Source of the DNA: JASFWK01 sp050049355
GTDB lineage: Bacteria > Chloroflexota > Anaerolineae > B4-G1 > DUEL01
Reading direction: 5' to 3'
Assembly: GCA_050049355.1 (NCBI GenBank)
Contig: JASFWK010000005.1
Coordinates: 1 to 51,809 of the forward strand
Length of the DNA: 51,809 nt
The position numbers were made by a program, and so were the translations under genes. Of this stretch, positions 7,838 through 16,230 are shown in pieces. How positions within the stretch are numbered: the stretch's first letter is position 1; every line of letters begins with the position of its first letter. Under the pieces are notes generated by a model that saw only the letters and a program-made list of their open reading frames with translations, had not been told where the DNA came from and did no database searches.

Positions 7838-8770
7838 ATGGTAGCGGGGTATGTAGGGAGGAGGCTTGCCCAGGCGGCCTTCGTCCTTTGGCTGGCGGCG
7901 ACCCTGGCCTTTGTCGCTCTTAAGCTGACCCCCGGCGATCCGGCCCAGGCGCTGTTGGCCGCCTCCGGGGCCACGCCCGAAGAGATCGCCGAGCAGCGGG
8001 CGCGCTTGGGGCTGGATGAGCACCCCTTGGTCCAGTATGCCCGGTATCTGACAGACCTGATGCGGGGGGATCTGGGGCGGTCGTGGCTGCATGGCCGGTC
8101 GGTGGCGCGCATGGTAGTGGAGCAGCTACCGTCCACCGCGGAACTGGCTTTGGCGGCGACGGCCGTGGGCGTAGCGCTGGGGATGACTCTGGGAATCTTG
8201 GCAGCCGTCCGCAGATCCACCTGGCTCGACGCCGCGGCGACGGCGCTTGCGGTGGTGGGACTCTCCACTCCCACCTATTGGACGGGCTTGCTGGCAATCC
8301 TCCTCTTCTCCCTGCACCTGCGTTGGCTGCCGGCTACCGGAGAGGGAGGACTGCGCCATCTTCTGTTGCCTGCATCGGTGCTGGGCTTTGCGCTCTCCGG
8401 CTCCATCGCTCGCCTGGTGCGGGCACGAGTCGCGGAAGTATTGGGGGCGCCGTTCGTGGTTGCGGCCCGGGCGCGGGGGCTCCCTCCTCGGCGCGTGCTC
8501 TTTGTCCACGTGCTCCGCGCCGCGCTAGGGCCCGCCCTCGCGGTGACCGCTCTTCAGTTTGGCTTCCTGTTAGGTGGAGCGGTGATCACCGAGTCGGTCT
8601 TTGCCCGGCGGGGACTGGGTCGGCTGGCAGTAGAGGCCATACTCTGGCAGGATCTGCCCGTGGTGCGCGGAGTGGTGTTGGTCGGCGCGTCGGCCTACGT
8701 ATTGGTCAACTTGGCTGCAGACCTGATCCAGCTCTGGCTTGATCCCCGGCTGCGGGAGGAGAGGGCGTGA
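7838..8770 (+). CDS. ABC transporter permease, DppB type
   Basis: 310 aa, mostly hydrophobic with about six membrane segments. The N terminus is typical of DppB/OppB proteins (first helix, then T-P-G-D-P-A-Q-A and a long external loop with D-L-G-R-S-W). The cytoplasmic EAA loop is recognisable around V-A-A-R-A-R-G-L-P-P-R-R-V-L-F-V-H-V-L-R, where an ATPase would dock. It forms the membrane channel with the next gene product, with which it shares a GTGA stop/start overlap. No clear SD precedes the ATG, so another start close by is possible. Confidence 0.92.
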   Translation: MVAGYVGRRLAQAAFVLWLAATLAFVALKLTPGDPAQALLAASGATPEEIAEQRARLGLDEHPLVQYARYLTDLMRGDLGRSWLHGRSVARMVVEQLPSTAELALAATAVGVALGMTLGILAAVRRSTWLDAAATALAVVGLSTPTYWTGLLAILLFSLHLRWLPATGEGGLRHLLLPASVLGFALSGSIARLVRARVAEVLGAPFVVAARARGLPPRRVLFVHVLRAALGPALAVTALQFGFLLGGAVITESVFARRGLGRLAVEAILWQDLPVVRGVVLVGASAYVLVNLAADLIQLWLDPRLREERA

Positions 8771-9600
8771 TCGAGTGGACCACTCCTCCGGCACGCCCAC
8801 TGCTCCGGCAGCCGGCGGCCCTGGCGGCGCTGGCCTGGTTGGCCCTGATAGCTGTGGCGGCGTCTCTGGCGCCCTTGCTGGCACCTGTGGGCCCGCGTGT
8901 GGCCGATACGGATCGGGTGCTCTTGCCGCCGGGCCCGGGCGGGCCCTTGGGAACCGACTTCCTGGGCCGGGACGTCTGGGCGCGGCTTCTGTGGGGCGGC
9001 CGATGGACGCTGCGGATGGGCGGGCTGGCGTTGGTGGTGGCGGTGGGGCTTGGGTTGCCGATGGGCCTGGCAGCGGGCAGCTTGGGCGGCCGCGCCGACG
9101 CGGTTCTGATGCGCCTGGTGGAAGGGTTGCTCGCCTTTCCGGGACTCCTCTTGGCGATGGCTATGGTCGCGGTGCTCGGCACAGGGCTGGTGCCCGTGGC
9201 GATAGCGGTGGGAGTAGCCGCCGCTGCGCCGTATGCTCGAGTGGCGCGGAGCGTCGCACTGGAGGTGCGGACAAAGCCCTACATTGAAGCAGCCCGCGCT
9301 GTGGGCTGTGGTCCTTGGCGGATTGCGCTGCGTCACGTGCTGCCCAACGCCGCGTCCTCTCTCATTGCGTTCGCTGCCACGCAGCTGGGCTGGGTGCTCC
9401 TCAATGGCGCCGCGCTTAACTTCTTGGGGCTTGGTGCACGCCCCGGTACCCCTGAATGGGGAGCGATGCTGGCCGAGGGACGTGGGTATCTGCGGGATGC
9501 TCCCTGGGCTAGCGCCTTTGCCGGCCTGGCGCTCACGCTAACCGTGCTGGCGGCCAACCTGGTGGGCGATGGGCTGCAGGAGGCGCTGGGGCGGTCCTAG
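8767..9600 (+). CDS. ABC transporter permease, DppC type
   Basis: 277 aa with about six membrane segments. The block G-T-D-F-L-G-R-D-V-W-A-R-L-L-W-G is a DppC/OppC signature. The EAA loop reads Y-I-E-A-A-R-A-V-G-C-G-P-W-R-I-A-L-R-H-V-L-P-N. It starts with GTG inside the previous gene's stop codon, after a GGGAGGAGAGG ribosome site, which shows translational coupling. It is the last gene of the cluster. miaA follows in convergent orientation, and no ATPase gene accompanies the permeases, so ATPases must be supplied from elsewhere if the system works. Confidence 0.92.
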   Translation: MIEWTTPPARPLLRQPAALAALAWLALIAVAASLAPLLAPVGPRVADTDRVLLPPGPGGPLGTDFLGRDVWARLLWGGRWTLRMGGLALVVAVGLGLPMGLAAGSLGGRADAVLMRLVEGLLAFPGLLLAMAMVAVLGTGLVPVAIAVGVAAAAPYARVARSVALEVRTKPYIEAARAVGCGPWRIALRHVLPNAASSLIAFAATQLGWVLLNGAALNFLGLGARPGTPEWGAMLAEGRGYLRDAPWASAFAGLALTLTVLAANLVGDGLQEALGRS

Positions 9601-9673
9601 AGGAAAGGTTACAGAACCTCGTGAGGGAGCTCCAGCTTCTCTCCGCAGTCCGGGGAACGGTGCTCCGCATTGG

Positions 9674-10603
9674 TCAGGGATGCAGCCACCTCTTGACAAG
9701 ATGGAGGACTTCCTGCGGCGTCTGCTCTGCCTCAAACCAGTGAATGGCTGGATCGTCTAGATCAAACCAATTGTACTGGTGACGGATCAGTTTGCGCGTG
9801 GCGCGTTTGATCGCCTCGGTCACGTCCTCCAGTGTCGCCGCGCCCTCGAAATAGGGGCGGAACTGGGCATAGCCCAGGCCGGACATCGCCGGAAGATCCC
9901 AGTCGTATCCGGCTTCGACCAACTGCTGTACCTCCTCTAAGAGCCCTGCCTCAATCATCGTCTCAAGGCGTGCGTCAGCACGATCGTAGAGCTCTTGGCG
10001 ATCCATCGTGAGGCCGATCTGCAGGATGTCGTAGGGTGGGGGGGTCCGGGTGCGCTGGGCAGAGAAGGGCTGACCGGTGACCAGATAGACCTCCAGAGCG
10101 CGCACCACGCGGCGGACGTTGTGAGGGTGAATGCGCTCTGCGGCCTCTGGGTCGACAGTTGCCAGACGGGCGTAAAGGGCGTGGGTCCCTTCGCGGCGGG
10201 CCTGTTTCTCCAGCTCGGCCCTCAGCTTGGGCTGTGGCGGGACAGCGGGGGGATTCCATCCTTCGACGATGGCCCGCACGTATTGACCGGTACCGCCCAC
10301 CAGCATTGGGAGCCGGCTGCTGGTGTGAATCTCGGCGATCGCCTCCTTGGCCAGTTGACAGAACTGGGCCAGGCCCACCGTCTCATCCGGCTCGGCGATG
10401 TCTATCAGATGGTGAGGGACGCGTGCGCGCTCCCTGGGAGTGGGCTTTGCGGTGCCGATGTCCATCCCGCGGTAGAAGAGCCGCGAGTCCGCCGAAACGA
10501 TCTCGCCTTCGAGTCGCTCGGCTAGATGGAGGGAGAGTGTCGTCTTGCCCACGGCCGTGGGACCAACGATGACCAAGAGCGGGGCCTGCCCAGGTTTCAT
10601 CAT
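9674..10603 (-). CDS. miaA: tRNA dimethylallyltransferase
   Basis: 309 aa. It transfers a dimethylallyl group to A37 of tRNAs reading UNN codons. The P-loop G-P-T-A-V-G-K-T-T (about 14-22), the S-A-D-S-R (usually D-S-x-Q) segment and G-T-A-K-P-T of the DMAPP/tRNA site are present, followed by H-H-L-I-D and the G-G-T-G-x-Y motif (G-G-T-G-Q-Y). The family's usual D-S-R-Q/D-S-M-Q appears as D-S-R-L-F-Y, a small deviation. Length is normal. Its ATG overlaps the stop of the upstream yraN gene by four bases, so the two are translationally coupled, as is the glycosyltransferase before them. Confidence 0.95.
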   Translation of the reverse strand: MMKPGQAPLLVIVGPTAVGKTTLSLHLAERLEGEIVSADSRLFYRGMDIGTAKPTPRERARVPHHLIDIAEPDETVGLAQFCQLAKEAIAEIHTSSRLPMLVGGTGQYVRAIVEGWNPPAVPPQPKLRAELEKQARREGTHALYARLATVDPEAAERIHPHNVRRVVRALEVYLVTGQPFSAQRTRTPPPYDILQIGLTMDRQELYDRADARLETMIEAGLLEEVQQLVEAGYDWDLPAMSGLGYAQFRPYFEGAATLEDVTEAIKRATRKLIRHQYNWFDLDDPAIHWFEAEQTPQEVLHLVKRWLHP

Positions 10604-10971
10604 CTTCCTTCCACGGCGTTCTCCAATACCTCCAAACGCGTCAGCCTGCCTGCGCGATCCATTTCCACCGCCACCACGTCCAACCGCCAGTCCACATCAC
10701 CGAGGTCATGCTCGACCAGGTAGTGCTGGGCGACTGTGATCATCCGGGCTTGCTTGGCCGGTGTAAGTGACTCCTCCGGGGTGCCGAGGGCACTGCCTCG
10801 ACGGGTGCGCACCTCCACAAAGACCCAGACCTCCCTGTGGCGGCTCACGATATCCACCTCACCGGCCTGGCAGCGCCAGTTTCGCTCGACGATCCTATAG
10901 CCCCGGCGTGCCAACTCGCAGGCGGCCAGCTCCTCGCCCCGGCGGCCCAGTCCCATGCGCCTGCTACTCAT
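10600..10971 (-). CDS. yraN: YraN/UPF0102 family nuclease-fold protein
   Basis: 123 aa. It matches the UPF0102 family in length and pattern: G-x-x-G-E-x-x-A-A near the start, then G-Y-R-I-V-E-R-N-W-R, G-E-V-D-I-V and F-V-E-V-R-T-R. The E-D-ExK-type arrangement is a restriction-endonuclease-like core, here with Arg in the usual Lys place. Activity is not well defined in the family; a role in DNA processing or competence is suspected. It is the middle gene of an overlapping trio: the glycosyltransferase stop lies inside its start (8-bp overlap) and its stop lies inside the miaA start. Confidence 0.9.
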   Translation of the reverse strand: MSSRRMGLGRRGEELAACELARRGYRIVERNWRCQAGEVDIVSRHREVWVFVEVRTRRGSALGTPEESLTPAKQARMITVAQHYLVEHDLGDVDWRLDVVAVEMDRAGRLTRLEVLENAVEGR

Positions 10972-12112
10972 CTGCGCCCCTGCGCTGACTATCCATCAAC
11001 TGCTCGTAGTGGGCAACCATCTGGGCCGTGGTGCGCTGCACGTCGTACTGCTCGCCTGTGGCTCGTGCACCTTCGGCCAAGCGTCTCCTGAGAGCTTCGT
11101 TGTGCAGCAATTCAGCCCAGGCCTGCGCAAAAGACTCCATCTTGCAGTCGGCCAGCAGGCCATTGACGTTCGGCTGGACGACGTGGCGAATCCAGTAGAC
11201 ATCCAGCCCGACGATGGGAAGCCCTGCCGCCAGTGCCTCTATTACAGCGATGGGCAGCATCTCGATCCTCGACGCTGTGACGAAGAGGTTGGCGAGGTTC
11301 GCATACGCTGGCACGTCGGCAGGGGGAACTTGTCCCACGAAGCGCACACGCGCTTCGAGATCCATCTCGCTGGCGAGCTCCTCGAGCGACTGTCGCTCGT
11401 CCCCGTCGCCGACGATGAGGAGGTAGGCGTTCGCCAGTTCCGGCCGGGCGAGAGCCTTCAGCAGGAAGCGCACGTTCTTCTCCGGTGCCAGTCGGCCAAC
11501 GAATAGGGCAAGTGGCGCCGAGGTGGGCAGGCCCAGTTCCTCTCGCTTCAGCCTAGTCGCTGGTTCACGGCACCGAGCGAGCTCGACGCCGTATGGGACC
11601 ACCTCCATGGGCGAGCTCACTCCAAGGTTCTTCATCACCCGCATCGCCTCTGGTGTCGGCGCTGTCACCACATCAAACTGATCCGCGCACCACCGCAGAA
11701 CGGGTCTGAGAACAGCGCGGTAGGCTGAGAGGGGGAGAACAGGCAATCGCATGGTTCCCAGGAGATCGTAGCGAGTGTGGCAGCTCAGGACGAGAGGGAG
11801 ATCATAGCGCCTGCCGTAGCGCAGTGCCATGATGCCGCTGAGCACTGGCTGGTTGGCGTGCAGTAGATCCAGTGTTCTCATTACGGACACTGCGTCACGG
11901 TCGTAGCCTAGACCGACGTAGTAGCCTGGCTTGACAAAAGGGAGTCCGAAAGAGCGAAGGACGCCATCCTCATCGCCGGGATCTTCGCGCCCCCAGGTAA
12001 AGACGAATACTTCGTGCCCCAACTCCTCCAACGTGCGCTTGTGCAGCGATATGAAGCGGATCACGCCGTTGACGCCTGGCCTGTAGCCGTCGGTCAGCAA
12101 GCCGATTCGCAC
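10964..12112 (-). CDS. GT4-family glycosyltransferase
   Basis: 382 aa with the GT-B fold. The N-terminal glycine-rich loop of acceptor-binding proteins is present (D-G-Y-R-P-x-V-N-G-V). The C-terminal nucleotide-sugar domain has L-F-V-G-R-L-A-P-E-K-N and the E-x7-E motif (E-M-L-P-I-A-V-I-E). The overall pattern is like bacterial diacylglycerol glucosyltransferases or phosphatidylinositol mannosyltransferases, so glycolipid synthesis at the inner face of the membrane is a fair guess, but the acceptor is unknown. It starts with GTG preceded by GGAAGG. It is first in a tight unit with yraN and miaA, a likely cotranscribed but functionally unrelated set. Confidence 0.88.
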   Translation of the reverse strand: MRIGLLTDGYRPGVNGVIRFISLHKRTLEELGHEVFVFTWGREDPGDEDGVLRSFGLPFVKPGYYVGLGYDRDAVSVMRTLDLLHANQPVLSGIMALRYGRRYDLPLVLSCHTRYDLLGTMRLPVLPLSAYRAVLRPVLRWCADQFDVVTAPTPEAMRVMKNLGVSSPMEVVPYGVELARCREPATRLKREELGLPTSAPLALFVGRLAPEKNVRFLLKALARPELANAYLLIVGDGDERQSLEELASEMDLEARVRFVGQVPPADVPAYANLANLFVTASRIEMLPIAVIEALAAGLPIVGLDVYWIRHVVQPNVNGLLADCKMESFAQAWAELLHNEALRRRLAEGARATGEQYDVQRTTAQMVAHYEQLMDSQRRGADE

Positions 12113-12251
12113 GTGTGCCTTCCAGTGCTCAGTTCTTCGCGCCGATTCGATCGGTAGGGAATCTGTGCACCGATGGAAGGAGCATCATCCGTTGAAGAGT
12201 CGGATTCTCGCCCCATAGTTGTTCCTGGCCCTCGTGAGGCTCACCGGAGAG

Positions 12252-12758
12252 TCAGCGGTCGAAGTAGATCGACTTGCCGCTGGCCGAGAGAGGGATGCCC
12301 ATGACGAAATCCGCATCGATCATACCTAGTTCGCGTGCCACTACCCCGACGCGGTACATGATGCGGTTGTCCACGTTCAGCATCGCGGCTGTCTTCACTG
12401 CTGAACCGAGGGCGATACCCATATCCAAGATGCGCATGGCGCAGTTGGGGCCTAGGAACTCCGTCTCGACAGTGTTGGGCTCGATGCAGGTCTCACTGCC
12501 GCAGGCGCCGCAGTCGAGTCCCAGGACGTCGGCGTCCTTCAGACCGATGAGGACCACGGCTTCCGAGTCGAGGACATTTTCCCCATCGCGGTCGAAGTTG
12601 CCCTTGCCCGTTCGCCTCCCGAAAGCGATCATGGCCTGGCCCAGCCGCTGCAAATCGTCTCCAGAGACGATCGCAGCGACAATGAAATCCCTGCCCGCTG
12701 CTTTGGGCGCTGTCCGGGCGGAGATAGCCATCAACTCAGCTACGGTGTGTACACTCAT
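12252..12758 (-). CDS. DUF2148 ferredoxin-like domain protein
   Basis: 168 aa. Four conserved cysteines are present, C-G-A-C-G-S-E-T-C then G-P-N-C-A-M-R, an arrangement suggesting a [4Fe-4S] site. The protein is annotated as DUF2148 in bacteria and archaea, mostly anaerobes, and has no known reaction. A small-residue-rich stretch (D-M-G-I-A-L-G-S-A-V-K-T-A-A-M) follows the last Cys. It overlaps the OsmC-family gene by four bases and is probably translationally coupled with it. A joint role in handling reactive thiols or redox stress is possible but not shown. Confidence 0.82.
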   Translation of the reverse strand: MSVHTVAELMAISARTAPKAAGRDFIVAAIVSGDDLQRLGQAMIAFGRRTGKGNFDRDGENVLDSEAVVLIGLKDADVLGLDCGACGSETCIEPNTVETEFLGPNCAMRILDMGIALGSAVKTAAMLNVDNRIMYRVGVVARELGMIDADFVMGIPLSASGKSIYFDR

Positions 12759-13171
12759 CCTTCCTCCTCAATCTCGTAGTCATAGGTGATCTCTGTGCCG
12801 GCCTCAAGGGTGGCGCCCACCGAGCAGTACTTGTTCTTCGAGAGCTCAATGGCATCCCGCACTGCTTTCTCGCTGAGTTCCCGCCCTCGCAGTCGGTATC
12901 TGAGGTGAATGCGGGTGTAGGCCCAGGGAGGATCTGGCTTCTGTTCGCCGGAGACAGTGATCTCCAGGTCAGTGAGATGCTGTCGTTTCTTGGTTAGGAT
13001 GTTGGCCACGTCGTAGGCGGTGCAACCTCCTAGTGCGATCAGCATTAGCTGGCTGGGGCTTATGCCGGTGCCGTTCTCCTCGTCCTGGCTGGACATGACG
13101 ACCGAATGCTTGTTGGCGTCAAAGCCCACGAACTGAAGTTTCTCTAGCCATTTTACGCTTACGGTAGCCAT
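12755..13171 (-). CDS. OsmC/Ohr family protein
   Basis: 138 aa. The two redox cysteines of the family are visible, Cys50 in L-G-G-C-T-A-Y-D-V and a second near 115 in K-Y-C-S-V-G-A-T-L. The first sits in an S-P-S-Q-L-M-L-I-A-L-G-G-C helix typical of YhfA-like members. OsmC and Ohr proteins reduce organic hydroperoxides; the YhfA branch is less well characterised. It lies between a DUF72 gene (6 bp away) and the DUF2148 gene (4-bp overlap), clearly one transcriptional unit. Confidence 0.9.
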   Translation of the reverse strand: MATVSVKWLEKLQFVGFDANKHSVVMSSQDEENGTGISPSQLMLIALGGCTAYDVANILTKKRQHLTDLEITVSGEQKPDPPWAYTRIHLRYRLRGRELSEKAVRDAIELSKNKYCSVGATLEAGTEITYDYEIEEEG

Positions 13172-13177
13172 CTGCTG

Positions 13178-13954
13178 TCAATTCCCTTTCAGTAACATCC
13201 GCAGTTGCCGGGCCGTATCCACTGACTGCCCTTGCCAATGGTTGTTCATGTAAACGAGTGTGAGTGGGGCCTCGCTGTCCATCTGGCGGATCCTGGGCAC
13301 CCATTCCATGAGTTCCTCATCGCTGTAGGCGTAGTTGTATCGCTCCCACGCCTCGTCGTGCTGCCACCATTTCTCGTAGTTGCGGCCGTGAAAGCGGACG
13401 TAGCCGACCGGCCCAGTGACCATGCTCATCGGGGGGATCAAGCTCTTGAACTGCGGCTGATCCACGTTGCAGAAGCCGAAGTCCATCTCCTGCAGCTGAT
13501 CGAATGTGTCCTCGGTGATCCAATCCCGCCCGCGAAACTCGACCACGACCGGGAGCTCTCCGAAGCCCATCCGGACTCGATGGAGGTATTCGCGGTTCTC
13601 CTTCGTGTTGTGAAAAGAGTGCGGGAACTGCGCAAGGATGGTCGCGAACTTGCCTTGCTCAAGCAACGGGTCCAAAGCGGCGACGAATTGCTCCATCTCG
13701 GGCTCTGGCTCCTCGCGGTCGTGGGTGATGCCCCGGAAGGCTTTGATGGAAAACAGGAAGCCCTCAGGCACCTTGTCTGCGATTCGTTCCATCGTCCAGG
13801 CATTTGGGATGCGGTAGTAGGAGAAGTTGAGTTCACAGGTGGGAAACTCTTGAGCGTAGAAGTGGAGCCAATCCTTCTTGGGTAGATCCTCAGGGTAGAC
13901 TGGGCCCACCCAATCCTTGAAGCTGAAGCCGCTTGTGCCAACCAGGGTGGTCAT
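13178..13954 (-). CDS. DUF72 family TIM-barrel protein (YecE-like)
   Basis: 258 aa. It has the DUF72 opening V-G-T-S-G-F-S-F-K-D-W-V-G-P-V-Y-P, the N-F-S-Y-Y-R-I-P segment, A-Q-F-P-H-S-F, P-V-V-V-E-F-R and the conserved Y-V-R-F-H-G-R-N. The fold is a TIM barrel, and the biochemical role is unknown. It is the first gene of the unit with OsmC and DUF2148. Only a weak ribosome site (GCAGGAA) precedes the ATG, and a strong 13-bp hairpin separates it from the DUF35/thiolase-like cluster upstream. Confidence 0.9.
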   Translation of the reverse strand: MTTLVGTSGFSFKDWVGPVYPEDLPKKDWLHFYAQEFPTCELNFSYYRIPNAWTMERIADKVPEGFLFSIKAFRGITHDREEPEPEMEQFVAALDPLLEQGKFATILAQFPHSFHNTKENREYLHRVRMGFGELPVVVEFRGRDWITEDTFDQLQEMDFGFCNVDQPQFKSLIPPMSMVTGPVGYVRFHGRNYEKWWQHDEAWERYNYAYSDEELMEWVPRIRQMDSEAPLTLVYMNNHWQGQSVDTARQLRMLLKGN

Positions 13955-13989
13955 TTCCTGCTTCTCCCCCCATAGGACCCGGTGGGTAG

Positions 13990-14018
13990 GCAGGGGCGCA
14001 GCGGAGCTGCGCCCCTGC
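13990..14018 (-). terminator. 13-bp perfect hairpin after the thiolase-like/DUF35 cluster
   Basis: GCAGGGGCGCAGC pairs without mismatch with GCTGCGCCCCTGC around a GGA loop. It lies 35 bp after the last DUF35 gene on the minus strand. No T-run follows, so it may act as a U-less terminator or a 3'-end stabiliser. Being symmetric, it could also be a dispersed palindromic repeat, although I see only one copy here. Confidence 0.5.
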
Positions 14019-14053
14019 GTGTCGGACCAGGGTCTGTTCCCGATCGGGGACGC

Positions 14054-14527
14054 TTACACCGGACGGAAGTAGGCGATGTCCAGGATGCTTCCCTTCCGTT
14101 CCTCTTTGTCCCTGAAGACTGCCTCCACGTACATCCCGATGTACAGCTGGGCGGGCTCCACCTCGCTCAGGAAGTGGACCAGCCCGCCGTCAGTGTTGTC
14201 CAGGCGGACGAAGGCCAGGATGTGCGGCTCCTCGGAGCGGCTGCCGTCCAGATCGAGGTGGACAACTGTGAAGGTGTGCACTGTGCCGGTGGAGGGGACC
14301 TCCACCCATTCGTCAAGCTTGGAGAAGCACCGCTCGCAGTTGAGACGAGGTGGAACGTAGGTGCGGTCGCATTCGGGGCAGCGCGTGCCCAGCAGCTGCC
14401 CATTCTCTTGAATCTCCCGGAAGAACCGCTCCCCGGCTAACCCCGCTGTATAGCGGCTGGTAATGGGGATGTCACCCTCCCAGGCTATTGCGTCTCGCAG
14501 ATGTTCGATTCGATACAAAAGGCTCAT
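14054..14527 (-). CDS. DUF35 Zn-ribbon/OB-fold protein (acyl-CoA-binding partner)
   Basis: 157 aa from ATG 14527. A GTG 15 bp upstream is rejected because the AGGAGG ribosome site (14534-14539) would lie inside the coding part. The first part is helical, then a Zn ribbon C-P-E-C ... C-E-R-C, then an OB-fold ending in I-A-Y-F-R. DUF35 proteins bind acyl-CoA and assemble with thiolase-fold enzymes, for example in archaeal HMG-CoA formation and in bacterial sterol side-chain cleavage. Its SD overlaps the stop of the upstream DUF35 gene. Together with the two thiolase-like genes it forms a four-gene unit, which suggests two DUF35/thiolase-like pairs. Confidence 0.9.
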   Translation of the reverse strand: MSLLYRIEHLRDAIAWEGDIPITSRYTAGLAGERFFREIQENGQLLGTRCPECDRTYVPPRLNCERCFSKLDEWVEVPSTGTVHTFTVVHLDLDGSRSEEPHILAFVRLDNTDGGLVHFLSEVEPAQLYIGMYVEAVFRDKEERKGSILDIAYFRPV

Positions 14528-14538
14528 TTGAGACCTCC

Positions 14539-15042
14539 TCACTGCAGTGGTTTGAAGTAGGCGATGTCGGTGATGGAACCGGTGCGTTCCTCAGCCGGCT
14601 TCCACACAGCCTCTACCCTGAGGCCGATCTCGACGGCCTGTGGATCTACCTCACCCAGAAGGTGCATTATGCCCATACCTGGCGATGCACCATCTATGGC
14701 CACAACGGCTGGGATCTGCGGTTCCTTGATGCGTGCCATGTCCCAGGTGACGTAGCAGAGGGAGTAGGTGATGACGGTGCCGGTGTCTTCCAGGGGGATC
14801 CAGGCACTGGCGGGCAGGAAACAGTGCTCACAGAACATGCGCGGTGGGACCATCACCCGTCCGCACCCGGGGCAGCCGGTGCCAATCAGACGGCCGGCCT
14901 TTAGTTCCTGCAGGAACCGGCCGATGGCGACTCCAGCGTCCCAGGCGTAGCGTGCGTTGGGATCCCAGGTCTCGAAGAGGACGCGGCCCTCCTCAAAGTC
15001 GTCTTTGTGCAAGTATGTGCTGTCGTATACGTGCTCTTTCAT
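14539..15042 (-). CDS. second DUF35 Zn-ribbon/OB-fold protein
   Basis: 167 aa, a paralogue of the neighbouring DUF35 protein with the same order: N-terminal helices, Zn ribbon C-P-G-C ... C-E-H-C, OB-fold, and the same ending (I-A-Y-F-K). The N terminus is some 20 residues longer and acidic. It starts 10 bp after the stop of the thiolase-like gene. Two different DUF35 subunits for two thiolase-like subunits suggest either a heteromeric complex or two parallel enzymes acting on related acyl-CoAs. Confidence 0.9.
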   Translation of the reverse strand: MKEHVYDSTYLHKDDFEEGRVLFETWDPNARYAWDAGVAIGRFLQELKAGRLIGTGCPGCGRVMVPPRMFCEHCFLPASAWIPLEDTGTVITYSLCYVTWDMARIKEPQIPAVVAIDGASPGMGIMHLLGEVDPQAVEIGLRVEAVWKPAEERTGSITDIAYFKPLQ

Positions 15043-15052
15043 CTGTGCCCTC

Positions 15053-16219
15053 CTAGATCCCCATCACGACGACGGTGGCAACCTGCATCAGGTCGCCCCA
15101 GGCCTGTGCCAGGCCGCGCTTCGGCTGACCAGGCACCTGGCGAGCGCCGGCCTCGCCGCGCAGTTGCCAGAAGATCTCCGCTACCTTCATAAGACCGGCG
15201 GCAGCGATGGGGTTGCCGACTCCCAACAGTCCTCCGCTGGGGCAGACTGGTAGGTCTCCATCTCGCTGGGTGACTCCTGCTGCGGCAGCCTCTGGCGCCT
15301 TGCCCTTATCGAACAGCATCAGTCCCTCCAAGTGGTGAAGTTCCTTGTAGTCGAAGGGGTCGTAGGGCTCGGCGATGTGAATCTGCTTGCGCGGCTCGGT
15401 GATGCCGGCCATGTTGTAGGCCATTCGGGCCGCCTCTTCCACGTAGACGGGGTAGGAGAGATCCCGGTTGCTCCAGTAAGCCGTGTCCAGGTTCCAGCCA
15501 ACGCCCTCTACCCAGACCGGCTTGTCCGTGACCCGACGTGCGACGTGCTCGGCGGTCATCACAAGGGCCACCGCGCCATCGGTGACGGGGCTCACGTCCA
15601 GTCGCTGAACAGGCCACGCCAGCACTTCGGAGTCGAGTACGTCCTCGACTGTGATGTCGGGGTCGCCTAAGAGGGCTGCCGGATGGTCGGCAGCGTTGTG
15701 CTTGTTCTTCACGGACACTGTGGCGATGTCTCGCTTGCTGAGCCCATATCGGCTCATATAGGCGTTCATCTCCAGAGCGAATATCCACAGCAAGTTCGGC
15801 TTCAGAGGGCGCTCAGTGGTGTGGTCGAAGATGGTCAGGAAAGCGCCCTGGGGGTGGGGCTGGCAGGAGGACATCTTCTCCTCGCAGACGACCAGCACGG
15901 TATCGAACAGGCCGCTGGCGACGTGGTACCAACCTTGGATGGCGGCGAACACGCCCGTCCCCCCGCCGACGTAGCCGCGAATGACTGGCCTACCCCAGCC
16001 TCCGCAAGCGTCGGAGAGGTATTCGCTGTTCATGTGGACGCCATCGAAGGCGTCTGGTGCTGTGCCAACGATTACGGCATCAACGTCATCCAGGGTCAGT
16101 TCACAGGACGCCAGCGCCTTGCTGGCTGCCTCCCAGGCCAGTTCCTTAGCCGTCTCCTGAGCGCGCCGGACGAACTTGGTCATCCCTGCGCCAGTTACTG
16201 CAACTCTATCTCTTCCCAT
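15053..16219 (-). CDS. thiolase-fold protein lacking the catalytic Cys (SCP2-type, possible retro-aldolase)
   Basis: 388 aa, SCP2/lipid-transfer-type thiolase fold. The place normally taken by the nucleophilic Cys (N-N-N-C-x-T-G in SCP2 thiolases) reads V-G-G-G-T-G here, so the Cys is replaced by Gly (about residue 86). The C-terminal N-P-S-G-G-L-L-G-x-G-H-P motif reads C-P-S-G-G-L-L-G-V-G-N-P, so the catalytic His is Asn. The usual Cys of the last motif is also missing. It cannot use the classical Claisen mechanism. Ltp2-type aldolases of steroid catabolism have a thiolase fold without the Cys and need a DUF35 partner, so C-C bond cleavage of a hydroxyacyl-CoA is a reasonable inference. Confidence 0.85.
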   Translation of the reverse strand: MGRDRVAVTGAGMTKFVRRAQETAKELAWEAASKALASCELTLDDVDAVIVGTAPDAFDGVHMNSEYLSDACGGWGRPVIRGYVGGGTGVFAAIQGWYHVASGLFDTVLVVCEEKMSSCQPHPQGAFLTIFDHTTERPLKPNLLWIFALEMNAYMSRYGLSKRDIATVSVKNKHNAADHPAALLGDPDITVEDVLDSEVLAWPVQRLDVSPVTDGAVALVMTAEHVARRVTDKPVWVEGVGWNLDTAYWSNRDLSYPVYVEEAARMAYNMAGITEPRKQIHIAEPYDPFDYKELHHLEGLMLFDKGKAPEAAAAGVTQRDGDLPVCPSGGLLGVGNPIAAAGLMKVAEIFWQLRGEAGARQVPGQPKRGLAQAWGDLMQVATVVVMGI

Positions 16220-16230
16220 GATCTGCCTCC

